From positions 1,741,501 to 1,805,500 of the forward strand of contig CM019716.1 of NCBI GenBank assembly GCA_009760885.1: a stretch of DNA of 64,000 nucleotides, read 5' to 3'. Position 1 is the first letter of the stretch, and each line of letters opens with the position of its first letter. Positions 11,465-24,853 of the stretch are shown piece by piece. Both the position numbers and the translations under genes were made by a program. The stretch is from Achatina immaculata. Its lineage: Eukaryota > Mollusca > Gastropoda > Stylommatophora > Achatinidae. The notes below the pieces were generated by a model, which made no database searches, was not told where the DNA came from, and worked only from the letters and a program-made list of their open reading frames with translations.

Positions 11465-11725
11465 ATTGTTTGAAGCGATAGATATCATACTTGTAATATC
11501 CCTCATTGTATCTCCATTATTAGTTAGTAATGATCCAAGACATTAAAAACTCTCTACCTCTTCCAATTTTTCCTCAGTGATATATATTTCAGATGCTTTA
11601 TTCGTTTTGTCATTTGTCATCAATTTAGTTTTCTTTTCATTAAGATAAATTTTTTGCTCTTCGCTGTTCTTACGGACTGACATAATTAGTTTTTCCATTC
11701 CTTTGTGTGTTGTGGCGACTTAAAT
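11465..11725 (-). pseudogene. RTE family B fragment (minus), abutting RTE-A
   Basis: 'cattgtatctccattattag' and the following text match the minus-strand RTE-B copies at 30.19-30.33 and 47.17-47.38 kb. RTE-A ends exactly where this begins, so one element inserted into the other. Confidence 0.65.
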
Positions 11726-11858
11726 TAAAGTCATAGAAGATCTAACGAAAAGTCACGAGAAGATATTAAGGAAAAAAAAAAGAAAAAAAAAACTTAAAAT
11801 TTAAAAAGAATTGCAAGACCATAAGGAGATCCACAATTTTAAATTTTCAAATCTAATT

Positions 11859-11861
11859 CTT

Positions 11862-11950
<89 letters not shown>

Positions 11951-12206
11951 ATCTATCTATCTATCCGTCCGTCCGTCCGTCTGTCTGTCTGTCTGCCTGT
12001 CTGCCTGGATGTCTGTCTGTCTGTCTGCCTGCCTGCCTGCCTGTCTGTCTGTCTGTCTGCTGTCTGTCTGTCTGCCTGTCTGCCTGGATGTCTGTCTGTC
12101 TGTCTGCCTGCCTGCCTGCCTGCCTGTCTGTCTGTCTGTCTGTCTGCTGTATGTCTGTCTGCCTGCCTGCCTGTCTGTCTGTCTGCCTGCCTGCCTGTCT
12201 GTTTGT
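11859..12206. repeat. compound (CTAT)n(CCGT)n(CTGT/CTGC)n array, copy 1
   Basis: About 350 bp of tetranucleotides: a long GATA/CTAT run, a short CCGT bridge, then mixed CTGT and CTGC. An inner block of about 70 bp is itself doubled here compared with copy 2. Confidence 0.95.
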
Positions 12207-13599
12207 CGTGTCATGCTTTGGCTATCATGCTTTGGCTATCATGCTTTTCCCAAATACCATGCTCCGTGTGCTGATTATAAGCTGTGCCAGTGTTATTTGC
12301 AAATCTATGAGCATTAAAATAATAACAATCACACATACTACAAATAATGAAAGAATTTTTGTTCAGTTTTGTATTTTTTTTAAAAAGCAGGCGGGAGGGG
12401 AGTGAAAAAAGATCCATTTCATGGATTGCGGGTCACGTATAATTTTCTATTTATGGTGGGGGTTCGGGAAAAAAAAATTGTTGGGGACCGTTGTTACAGA
12501 TAATTTATATAACTATAACCAAGCACGTAACTGCTAGAGGTTTATGTATGTGCTAACACACATGATCTAACATTAACTTGTAACAGATTCCAGCAGATTA
12601 CACAGAGACATTTCATAACTAGAAAATTCAGGAGATCGATATCTTGAAATGTAAGTAATATTAACTTTGGAAAATCGATGCTCAAACTTATAATGACGCT
12701 TATAAGGAGACTGTGACACTTATAATGCAGTAAAGTTTGTCTTACCACTCGATGCTCACTCCCTCTTCTCGTCCATTTTCTTCAAGATCTTATTCTAATA
12801 CGGAAAGAGCCATTACTATTGTTATTACTGTTGTTGTTAGAACAACCATTATTATTAAAAATTACACAGGTAAATAAATTACACTGCCCTGGAACAACAA
12901 TAGGTGAACAAATGAAATAAAATCACGAACAGATAAGGTTCAGGAAACTTTTTATGATATGAAGAAGATACTAACGATATATATATATATGTAGTCAATA
13001 TTGCTATATGTTTGTGAGACATGGACAGTCAAGAAAAAGATGACATAGAAACTGGGAGAAACAGATGTTTTGGTTTTAGAGAAAGGTCCAACGAATACAC
13101 TGGACAGACAGAAAAGCAAATGAAGAGGTCCTCAAAAATCAAGATCATTTTTATTCATTCATTCGCTCGCTCTCTCTCACTCTCTCTCCCCTTCTCTCTT
13201 CCCCTCCCTTTCAAGATCCCTGCCGACAGCATGGGATATCATGTCCTTCTAAAACCCTCGATCCCTTGTGCGTGCCACAGGTTTGTCACTGAGCATTTCC
13301 CATCCCAGGATGCCAGACCATCGAACATCTTTTCTCTCTGTCTACCTCTGCCTCTTCTTCCTTCGATCTTCCCTGTTGCCGTTAGGCCCTCTAGCCCGCC
13401 CCCTCCTCCAAATATTATAACAACAGGAAAAATAGAAGGAAGAAGATCAAGAGGAAGACCAAGAGAAATGATACTGGACAGTCTGACGGGATGGTGTGAG
13501 AGGAGATCACCAACTGAACTGATGGCCTGCATGAAGGATCGGGTACTCTGGAGAAGCATAATAGCCAACGCCAGTCGGCACGGCACCTGATGATGATGA

Positions 13600-13860
13600 T
13601 TGTTTGAAGCGATAGATATCATACTTGTAATATCCCTCATTGTATCTCCATTATTAGTTAGTAATGATCCAAGACATTAAAAACTCTCTACCTCTTCCAA
13701 TTTTTCCTCAGTGATATATATTTCAGATGCTTTATTCGTTTTGTCATTTGTCATCAATTTAGTTTTCTTTCATTAAGATAAATTTTTTGCTCTTCGCTGT
13801 TCTTACGGACTGACATAATTAGTTTTTCCATTCCTTTGTGTGTTGTGGCGACTTAAATTA
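13600..13860 (-). pseudogene. RTE family B fragment, duplicated copy
   Basis: Duplicate of 11465-11725 through the 2.1-kb tandem duplication. Confidence 0.6.
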
Positions 13861-13991
13861 AAGTCATAGAAGATCTAACGAAAAGTCACGAGAAGATATT
13901 AAGGAAAAAAAAAAGAAAAAAAAAACTTAAAATTTAAAAAGAATTGCAAGACCATAAGGAGATCCACAATTTTAAATTTTCAAATCTAATT

Positions 13992-14270
<279 letters not shown>

Positions 14271-15691
14271 CGTGTCATGCTTTGGCTATCATGCTTTGGC
14301 TATCATGCTTTTCCCAAATACCATGCTCCGTGTGCTGATTATAAGCTGTGCCAGTGTTATTTGCAAATCTATGAGCATTAAAATAATAACAATCACACAT
14401 ACTACAAATAATGAAAGAATTTTTGTTCAGTTTTGTATTTTTTTTAAAAAGCAGGCGGGAGGGGAGTGAAAAAAGATCCATTTCATGGATTGCGGGTCAC
14501 GTATAATTTTCTATTTATGGTGGGGGTTCGGGAAAAAAAAAATTGTTGGGGACCGTTGTTACAGATAATTTATATAACTATAACCAAGCACGTAACTGCT
14601 AGAGGTTTATGTATGTGCTAACACACATGATCTAACATTAACTTGTAACAGATTCCAGCAGATTACACAGAGACATTTCATAACTAGAAAATTCAGGAGA
14701 TCGATATCTTGAAATGTAAGTAATATTAACTTTGGAAAATCGATGCTCAAACTTATAATGACGCTTATAAGGAGACTGTGACACTTATAATGCAGTAAAG
14801 TTTGTCGCCGTGCAGCCTCTTACCACTCGATGCTCACTCCCTCTTCTCGTCCATTTTCTTCAAGATCTTATTCTAATACGGAAAGAGCCATTACTATTGT
14901 TATTACTGTTGTTGTTAGAACAACCATTATTATTAAAAATTACACAGGTAAATAAATTACACTGCCCTGGAACAACAAAAGGTGAACAAATGAAATAAAA
15001 TCACGAACAGATAAGGTTCAGGAAACTTTTTATGATATGAAGAAGATACTAACGATATATATATATATGTAGTCAATATTGCTATATGTTTGTGAGACAT
15101 GGACAGTCAAGAAAAAGATGACATAGAAACTGGGAGAAACAGATGTTTTGGTTTTAGAGAAAGGTCCAACGAATACACTGGACAGACAGAAAAGCAAATG
15201 AAGAGGTCCTCAAAAATCAAGATCATTTTTATTCATTCATTCGCTCGCTCTCTCTCACTCTCTCTCCCCTTCTCTCTTCCCCTCCCTTTCAAGATCCCTG
15301 CCGACAGCATGGGATATCATGTCCTTCTAAAACCCTCGATCCCTTGTGCGTGCCACAGGTTTGTCACTGAGCATTTCCCATCCCAGGATGCCAGACCATC
15401 GAACATCTTTTCTCTCTGTCTACCTCTGCCTCTTCTTCCTTCGATCTTCCCTGTTGCCGTTAGGCCCTCTAGCCCGCCCCCTCCTCCAAAAAGATTTATT
15501 GTCGTTTTGCTATCTTTGTTATAAATGTCCTTGTTTCTTAGAAGTTCATGTCCGAATATTCGACAAACGATCCTGTTCAGATCCTAGATGTTCAAACACG
15601 AAAATTAAATAGAAAGTTTATGTATCTTTTATGATGTTTTAAGTTATTGATTTCATATACTTTTCTGGAAGCCGTGTAATCATCAGACAGG

Positions 15692-15906
15692 ATGCCACAA
15701 CAGACAGCCAGGCCTGCCAGTCAGATAAAAATGGGCACGTCCCTGCCAGAGATCAAGCACCCTTTGAGTCGCCAGTTGGCAAATCCGAGCACCATGGATG
15801 TCAAGGGCGTGTCCAGAATGGGACACTCCCAGTCTTGCTTTGACCCTCCTCTCACAGGCCGTCCACTGCCGAAGGAGGAGAACGTAAATGTCAGACATTC
15901 TATTAG
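15692..15906 (+). CDS. EFCAB6: EF-hand gene exon 1 (N terminus)
   Basis: Begins at ATG 15692 and ends at the donor ag|gttagt with two bases of a split codon. It encodes 71 residues of basic, probably disordered sequence containing LPEIKHPLSRQ. An AG directly before the ATG (cagacag|g) means this could instead be an internal exon after a 5' UTR exon. The split AG|C codon joins exon 2 in phase. Confidence 0.65.
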
Positions 15907-18900
15907 GTTAGTGAGCTGGTAAAGGCACGTTCATGTGTGGACGTAAAACATACATAAATTACTACATACTTTCTGAGCCAGCTGAAGTCTTTCCTTGCGG
16001 GGTCAGACATGAAACACACTCTTGCATATATCAGGAATATATCACTGAAAGCATTCAGTTTATTAATGTATATTTCTATAAACATTCGACCTCTTATAAG
16101 AAGACAATAAAACATGGCTGTACTAAAGAAAGAGTGCATTTATTAGAACCGGTAAATAAGATCTTATTTATATATTATATATTAATTTATTATTATTATT
16201 ATTCTTATTTATTAATTTGCCAACTGAGGCCAAATTACCAGGCATAAAATCCTTTGATGAGGTTGAAAGACTCGCCGAAGACAGGAAAAATTGGCGAACT
16301 ACTTTGCGAGCCCTATGTAACGTTTAACGGCACGGGAAGGATATAAGATATAAGATATAGCCTAGCGAATACCCTCAAGCCAGTTTTTCGTGGTGGGAAA
16401 TGACCTCTTTCTTGTTCTTCTGCGTTTCCTCCTCCTCCTCTTCCTCCTCCTCCTTCTACTTCTTCTGTTATTCTGTTATTTCTTCACTGTTATTCCTCAT
16501 TTCACATAATATCCTCTAGGTTTCAGACATGTCACTGTTATCCCTTATTTCACATAATATCCTCTAGATTTCAGATATTTCACTGTTATATCCCTCATTT
16601 CACGTAGCATCAGTATCCCAGTATCTCAAGGCCGCCGACTACATTGAACTGAGATTTGACATTAGAGGGCGGTCTTCAACAGTCGCTACACTTCATGAAA
16701 TACTAACTAGCCACTTCATAAGTGCATTCTTTATATTTAAATTACATTATAATTAACGCTTCTTAATGCATTCATTAAATTAAAAGATTAATATGAAGAA
16801 CATATCACACATACATATTGTTTGATCCCTCTAACCTAGGCCAAGAATTACAGATAATCCATTGTTTAGATCATTTTGTAGTTATTTGTTTAATTTGATT
16901 TTTTGTTTTTCTTTAACTGGTGTCTTTTTGTAGGTATGTGTTTACTTTGATTCTTTGGTATTTTTACTGGTGTCTTTTTGTAGGTATGTGTTTACTTTGA
17001 TTCTTTGGTATTTTTACTGGTGTCTTTTTGTAGCTATGTGTTTACTTTGATTCTTTGGTATTTTTACTGGTGTCTTTTTGTAGGTATGTGTTTACTTTGA
17101 TTCTGTGGTCTTTTTTATCTGTGTCTTGTTGTGCTTGTCTCGAATGATTTGATGTACATCTCTATATTCAGTTTTTAAAAGTTGACACAATCTCATTCTA
17201 GCGGAGCCCATGTCATCAACCAGAACAAAGATGTCTCTGTCAATCCTGCTGTCATGTGTACTATCCCAGAAGGCGTTGAGGTTCAATATGGCGACACCAA
17301 AACAACGAAGCTTCCGGTTTTTGGTAAGCTTCCCTCTTACATTGTGTCGAGTTGTGACGCAGTCCCATGACGGGAGTGTGGAAGAGTCTTGGTCGCTGAT
17401 GTTAAAGTATGCGTGCGATAAAGACATCGCTTGAGACAGGTTGTACTGTGTGGAAGCAGTATTTCTGGAAAGTAATGATTTTAGCGGAATCCTTTATTTA
17501 CGGGACTGAGTTTCGTCTGACGTGTAGTTAGAGCTGACTGTGTCTAAGAAAGATGAAGAAATGGCGTCCCTTTAAATATAATGCTGAGGATTAAAAAAAA
17601 AATAGCGTCCTTCATATTTTTTATCCGATAAACTGTAAAAAAAAATATCGGCCCCTCCCTCTTTCCATCCATGGATGTAGCTCACATTTCTCACACTGGC
17701 AATACCACTGATTCCATACTATTTCTGCTGTAAGAGGATGTGTACTGTACATCGTTGGAAAAAGGAGGGGGGGGGGGTATATTCTTGTTCTATGTCTTCT
17801 GTGACTGATTTACCGATCACTAGCGTGCCCGGTACCCATTTCCACATCTTGATCAACTAGAAAGCACACGAGGCGCGTCACACACCCAGAAACTTCTCAA
17901 TAAGGGGATGATGTGTAGTAGCAACGGTCCCGTTTTACGATAATCTGGTTCACGTTCTACCAGAGGCGCTGTAGACACGGGTCCGTGGTTCCTTCTGGAG
18001 CCGAGGATGAGAATGTTGCCAGGCGTGGAGCTGGGCCATATCACTCTTAAGTGTGCCGGGTGGACAAGGAAAAACATGGACGTCAATACTATACCCCAGG
18101 GTGCTTCTATAGCTTGATATTTTATGTTTTTTGTTGTTGTTCTATGATAATGCACGGATTAAGTTCTAGGGATACTAGATAAATCTTGATGCGATGCACC
18201 CCTACTGTGTATTTCATTATAAACTTTGTTGTGTTACTGCAGTTACAGTTTAGAGCTCGTGGTATTCATTGATACAGGAGACATCGACAGGGTTTTTTAG
18301 TCCATTGTATTTTGTTCCTTATCTGATCACCATCTGCGGTATTGGTTCTACTTAACATCAGCTGCAGACACTCCTTGAGGAAACTTTAATCCTTGAAACC
18401 TATCGACCTACAGAAAAAAAAATCCAGTTTAAAGCAGTGGACAGATTACTTAATCTCTGAGAGGACTTCTGAGACTAGTTCACAGATTATAGTTTAGTTT
18501 GTTGTAGGATTAGAGATCATTTTAACGTTGCTGGTGCTTACGAAAGACAGTCGACGTCTGTGTTTTGTGAGTATATGGATATAGTCTTTTGAATATACAT
18601 GACATCTTGACAGAACCACATCGCCCTATGGTGTGCCAATGTCGTAGAACATACGGGCATTTACAACATGTCCCTTATTCACTTCAACGAACCAGATCTG
18701 TCAGTAGTTCGTCCCAATGTACTTCTGAATATACTTTGACATCTTTCTCCAAGTGCAGTCCAGTGCACTGATTATTTGGTTCGCTCATTCTTTCCATGCA
18801 CCGCCCATACTATATCCTCCTGTTCTATTGTATCATATAAATTAACTCACTTATTCTGGAACTTTCTGGAGTCCTTTCTGTCTTCAATCCAATAACTGTC

Positions 18901-21900
18901 TAGTTTTTTTCCTCTAAAAATCTAAAAAAAAAAAACGAGGTAGTATACGGCTGAAATGGAATGATAGGCATACAGAGGTAAAATAATCACATGCAAATTC
19001 AGACAGACAACAGATTAGATCGACAGACAGGCTGACATATAGATTAATATACAAATAGGCGAGAAACCCCCACTAGATTTGGGTAATATCTGAGCGCAGT
19101 CTTATTACCTCGGGTAAAACTTGTTGTATGCGAGATATTGCATGACAACAATCGGCCACCCCCTGCAGAGATTCATTGTAGCAATGGGGCCTATTGTTGA
19201 AACACAATACAGCAAATGTCATGTTTCATGGCACTGATATTGAATATCTGATTTCGGGGTGGGGGGGTTTGGGGTTGGGGTTGCAGCAAGAGCGATAACA
19301 GCACTGACGTTGAATGAGACAGCGATTGACAACTCATAACTGACTGCTTGCGGGTAGGTTAGTGAGCCCAAACTGATCAAGACCCTATTCCATCGCCACA
19401 TAGTGCCCCTGATAACAAACAGTATTTTGTTCAACTGAGTAGGGATTATTTAAACTTCATATGGGGAGGTTCCCGGTTCTAAAAATATATAAAATACCGA
19501 AGACGGTGTGTGGGGACCGAAAGTAGCAGATATCACAGATTAGCTGCAAACTGTGACACAGTGCAACCAACACTGAGAGCAAACTCAAGAAGAAGAACAA
19601 CAGCAACAATAAGAAAAATAGCAACAACAAGAACACCAACAACAAAAACAAGAAGAACAAGAAACTAGAATACAAGTTATACTTGCTCTTTCTATCCTGA
19701 TACAACAATTAAAGATAAGTGTGATAAGTGAGATAATACTATGCTAGTGCAATATCGTTCATATGACGTACAAAGAAAAAAAGAGATTACCACTCAGAAA
19801 TAAAAAAACACACACGCACACAAATCCAATATTTTGGAAAAATGCTTTTGTCAAAGACAACAGAAATGATAATACAGTTTAAAAATGTGAATATAGACGT
19901 CGGAGATTATTTTTGTATGAAGTTCTGGCATAAAGTGAATTCAGTCTTTACTCATCTCTTACTGTATCAAAAGTGAAGATATTCCAAGTGGCATCTAAGA
20001 TATTCCAAGTGGCATCTAAGATATTCCAAGTAGCATCTAAGATATTTCAAGTGATATCTAAGAGATTCCAAGTGGTATCTAAGATATTCCAAGTGGTATC
20101 TAAGATATTCCAAGTGGTATCTAAGATATTCCAAGTGGCATCTAAGATATTCCAAGTGGTATCTAAGATATTCCAAGTGGTATCTAAGATATTCCAAGTG
20201 GTATCTAATATATTCCAAGTGGTATCTAAGATATTCCAAGTGGTATCTAAGATATTCCAAGTGGTATCTAAGATATTCCAAGTGGTATATAATATATTCC
20301 AAGTGGCATCTAAGATATTCCAAGTGATCTCTAAGATATTCCAAGCGGTATCTAAGATATTCCAAGTGGTATCTTGCCAGAATTATAAAGGGAGAAAAAC
20401 CCTTTATTACTGCCTACAGCTCTAGCCGCGTGGTCCTTTTTTTCTTTCATTGATCCTTGTTTCATTGTACGTATTTGGTGACACCACACAGCCTTGACTA
20501 TCAAAAAATATATTAAGTTCATAGCCCAGTGCGAACCTCGTGTGATTACATAAAAAAATGATACCCGGGGAGGTCATACATGTCCCTAATAACAAGATCA
20601 ACCATCTTAGGGAATCAACTGTTTCGTCTTTGCCTTCTTACCAGATTTTTCCCTCATTACTGATTGAATGTATCGATTCATTGTACTCTGATTGGCGATC
20701 GATCTTTAGATGCCGTATAACAGGCAAATATCTATGCCTGTGATTATATATGCGACCACGCCGGGAGATATCATCATGGCTGCCTGAATGGCTGGTCAGT
20801 GGTGTCTGGCATATTTTCTTTTGATTATAATAATCAGTTTTCTTTTTTTTAAAGAGCTATTTGAAAGCGTACAACACGTTTCTCAATTTCGGCATGACAA
20901 AAGACTTTGATCAAGTTAAGACTATGTCGACATGCAGGCAGTTTACCCATATATCCCATGAGAATAGCAATTAGACATATCAGAGCTATTTTTAACATTG
21001 CCAACAAAGTGTGCTATACTTGTATAAGCCTCTAAGCAAACTGGAAACAGCGAGGCTTGGAAACAGCGAGGCTTGGACTGAAAACAGCGAGGTTTGGAAA
21101 CAGCGAGGCTTGGACTGAAAACAGCGAGGCTTGGAAACAGCGAGGCTTGGACTGAAAACAGCGATGCTTGGACTGAAAACAGCGAGGCTTGGAAACAGCG
21201 AGGCTTGGACTGAAAACAGCGATGCTTGGACTGAAAACAGCGATGCTTGGGCTGAAAACAGCGATGCTTGGTCTGAAAACAGCGAGGCTTGGACTGAAAA
21301 CAGCGATGCTTGGACTGAAAACAGCGATGCTTGGGCTGAAAACAGCGATGCTTGGGCTGAAAACAGCGATGCTTGGACTGAAAACAGCGATGCTTGGACT
21401 GAAAACAGCTATGCTTGGGCTGAAACATCAAGGCTTGGAAACAGCGGGGCTTGGACTGAAAACAGCAAGGCTTGGAAATAGGGAGGCTTGGACTGAAAAC
21501 AGCGAGGCTTGGAAACAGCGGGGCTTGGACTGAAAACAGCGAGACTTGGAAACAGCGGGGCTTGGGCAGAGTAAAGTAGCAAAACAAAATAAATATGATT
21601 AATGTGGAAAAAAATGTAGAAAAATCAGTTTAGATCTGGGAGAAAATAAAAATAGTAAGAGAAATTTCAGTGACTTGAACCATAGACTCATGTAAGACGA
21701 GCAACCGCTTAGCTAGAAAAAGACAAAACGGTATCAGCTTGGCCACCACCTTACATTCCTAAAAGGGATTTGATAGCGTGCAGTCCTCTTGCGACTAAGA
21801 CAGTTGCTTGTGCTAATAAGTTAGGGCTTGAGTCAGCCATTTTCTTAACCTTCGTTTTTCTTTCATGTCTAAAGAGCATTATCCCTTTTTGTCTTCGAAG

Positions 21901-24792
21901 CTGGCCTTACGTACTTTGCTCTAACACTTCATGGTTATGTATAGAGCTAATGTCCCTGGGAATTTATTTTAACAGAAGTAAGCGTAGAACATGCGTCTGT
22001 AAGTCACAAGAAAGAGTTTATATTGAAATCAACGTCTCATAGTGAATTGATATATACAAGTATATCAGATGTCGAAGTTTATTGGCTGAGCAGGTGAAAC
22101 AAAGTATTCATTGATGAAGAGGCTGAAGATGATTTCATTATGATGTTGAAATTATACTTTTCATATCTTCTTTCTTTTCTTTCTTTCTTTCTTCTTCCTT
22201 TCTTTCTTTTGCTTAAATTTTAGGAGAGGTAACCGTGATGAACCAGTATTTTCAAGATAGATCGATCGCAGTGATCGATCAAAACGTCACTTTAATCCCC
22301 ATCATGCGTTGTGACACAGACGTTGAGAGATCTAATAAGATAGAAAATGATCAGCGGAGAGGACGGACAAATATTTAGACCGATATCACAAGTCCTTTGT
22401 TTCCTCTCAAGCTATTGGAGCCCGTCTTTCAATGTTACAGTCACTGCACCCTAAACTTTAACATGGCAGCCAGTGATACTGATAACGTCAGTAATTAGGA
22501 TTTGTCCTTGATCCATAGGGTGCCGGGCTAGCATCAGTGAAAGGAGCAATCAGAGCAGAGCCTCCAGCCTTGTCTCACTCACATCAGGTCAAGCCAGACT
22601 GGAAATTGACCAGGTGAGTTCTCCTCTGAGATTAGAGTTGTCTATTTAAATCATTTTACGTGCCACCCAGGCCGAGCAGATGGTGCGCTAATGCCCATAG
22701 CTTGTGTTAAAGACATGCCGGCCAGAGATCCCATGTCTGTGGATCTCTCTATGTACCGGAGGATCTGCTTGCGGTAGGAGAGTGAAGTTTTAGTGCCTTC
22801 ACATTAATGGGCCACAACAGCATTTGCTCCAGCTGTGTTTGTTTTCCTATTGAAGCCCCATTTTCTTTTTAAGCTGGGCGAACCCCAATGCGGGTCGGTC
22901 CGAAAGAACTCCTCCCGAGTGCGAAATCGAACCAGGGACCTTCTGATTGGCAGGCGAGCGCACTAGCCTCTACACCACCGAGACACCTATATCCGTGGAT
23001 AAATTTCACATTTCCTCCATCACACTTGATTTAATCTTTATCCATGTGATAGTTTCCTAATGGAGTGATCAATCCATTTCTGTTTCCTCCACTGTTCAGA
23101 ACATACATTTACCCATCTGCAGCATTCACCAGTTTGCTTTTGACGCCAATGTATCCCATCTCAAGTACCAGATCATGCTAACGTTAGAGTTGTTGCCAAG
23201 ACGTAGGCTACAGTCCTTTCCAGATTCTGAAGGCAACCACAGAACTCCTCCACAAGACCAACATGAGAAGCCAAAACTTAGAGAACTTGACAGTCATTGG
23301 AAATCTCAATGTGAAAGAAAGAAAAAGGAAGCAAAATATATTCAAAAGCCTGGCACAGTGGCATAGGAAAAATAAATGCAGTCAATTTGGTTAGAATAAC
23401 AAGGTCTCAAGAAAAGTAAGACACATGATCGCTGACGTTATTCGTTGTTCAAGCCATCTAAGGAAAAAGTGAATGTAAGTTTAAGTTTATTGGAGTTTTT
23501 CTCATGAACGTATAATGGTAAAGATAAAGGTAAGTGCTACGTTGGTGCTTAAGGGATATATTAGTGGTCTTATTATCCTTGACCAGTGGGCATATTATCC
23601 TTGACCAGTGGGCACACTAGAAGGTAATGCGCTTTTTCCCCAGCTGCAAGAGGAACCAGTCGCCTATTTCTACAGGTGGGTGAGTGGGGCGTTCTCCACC
23701 AGGGTTGAACCGCCGACCTTGCTGTGAGAGATCAGTGCACCAACCACTTGGCTTCTCAGACACCCGATTGATGTCTGAAACAAGGCAGCCGAAAGACGTT
23801 TTAAAAAAAGGTAACTTCTCACAGGAAATAAGATATTCTTTGACCGTTGGAGCAAATTTATAGGAAATTCTGGATTACAGAGAGCTACGATTAAGATGTG
23901 AAAATTCTTGGCGCATGGCATAAGAGAACTAGATCGACACAGAACTAGAGTCTTCACCAGTCTCTCTACATCTAGAGCGCTCTAGAAGGAATGTGCCTCG
24001 GCTCAATGGTGTGCCACAGGAGAGTCGAGGTCTGCCGCCAAATTCTGATAGTTGAAGAAAAATATTTTTCTAATATTAAAATACTTTTGTCTATTTATGT
24101 AGTTATATTTGTGTATTGAAAAAAGACTTCCATTAGTCTAATATCTATGATACATGAATTAAGTGTGTGCTTGTCCAATATTCAGTGAATAATAAAAAGA
24201 AAAGATATGCTCATCAAAGCATGTTCACATTTCACATTGGAAACAAACAGCGCAGCGTAAAACTGTACAATACTACAAACTGAAGATAATGCGTCCAGCG
24301 TTAAAAGCAGAGATACGTCGTGACAGAAATTTTGCACTGCATTTTGTGCTAGTCTGAAAAGGTTTGAGAACCGTCGCTGTATATGTACTGAAGCTTGTTC
24401 TGAAGCGGAGAGTTCTACAGCTATAGATTTCCAAGTTCTACAGCTATAGTTTTTTCCAGGTTCTCTAGCTATAGATTTTTCCAGGTTCTACAGCTATACA
24501 TTTTTCCAGGTTCTACAGCTATACATTTTTCCAGGTTCTACAGCTATACATTTTTCCAGGTTCCACAGCTATACATTTTTCCAGGTTCTATAGTTTTTTC
24601 CAGGTTCTACAGCTATACATTTTTCCACGTTCTACAGCTATAGTTTTTTCCAGGTTCTACGGCTATAAATTTTTCCAGGTTCTACAGCTATAAATTTTTC
24701 CAGGTTCTACAGCTATACATTTTTCCAGGTTCTACAGCCATAGATTTTTCCAGAGTGCAATGGTGATGATTCTGTACATGCGAAACAGACAG

Positions 24793-24853
<61 letters not shown>

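Larger units (their letters stand above)
11277..13410. repeat. 2.1-kb direct tandem duplication, copy 1
   Basis: From AAATATTATAACAAC near 11277 to the CCCTCCTCCA at 13401-13410. Copy 2 starts at 13411 with an offset of 2134 bp. It contains the RTE-A 3' end, a minus-strand RTE-B piece, a large tetranucleotide array, and about 1.2 kb of other sequence. The copies look nearly identical apart from array length and a 13-bp difference near 14806. Confidence 0.95.

Noticed and set aside
11811..12317. IYLSIYLS / VCLSVCLP ORFs (also 13944-14381 and 6692-7094)
   Set aside because: Tetranucleotide arrays read in three frames.
17092..17427. Minus-strand 111-codon ORF opposite exon 2
   Set aside because: The plus-strand exon has matching splice sites and phase with exons 1 and 3; the antisense ORF has no domain or partner exons.
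19973..21590. Long repetitive ORFs on both strands (VSKIFQV, ENSDAWT types)
   Set aside because: They arise from 21-22-bp arrays that keep several frames open; no start context, splice support or non-repeat sequence.
22924..22988. A functional tRNA gene
   Set aside because: A and B boxes are present, but there is no proper acceptor stem or cloverleaf, and a SINE body follows; also true for 23.7, 38.9 and 62.0 kb.
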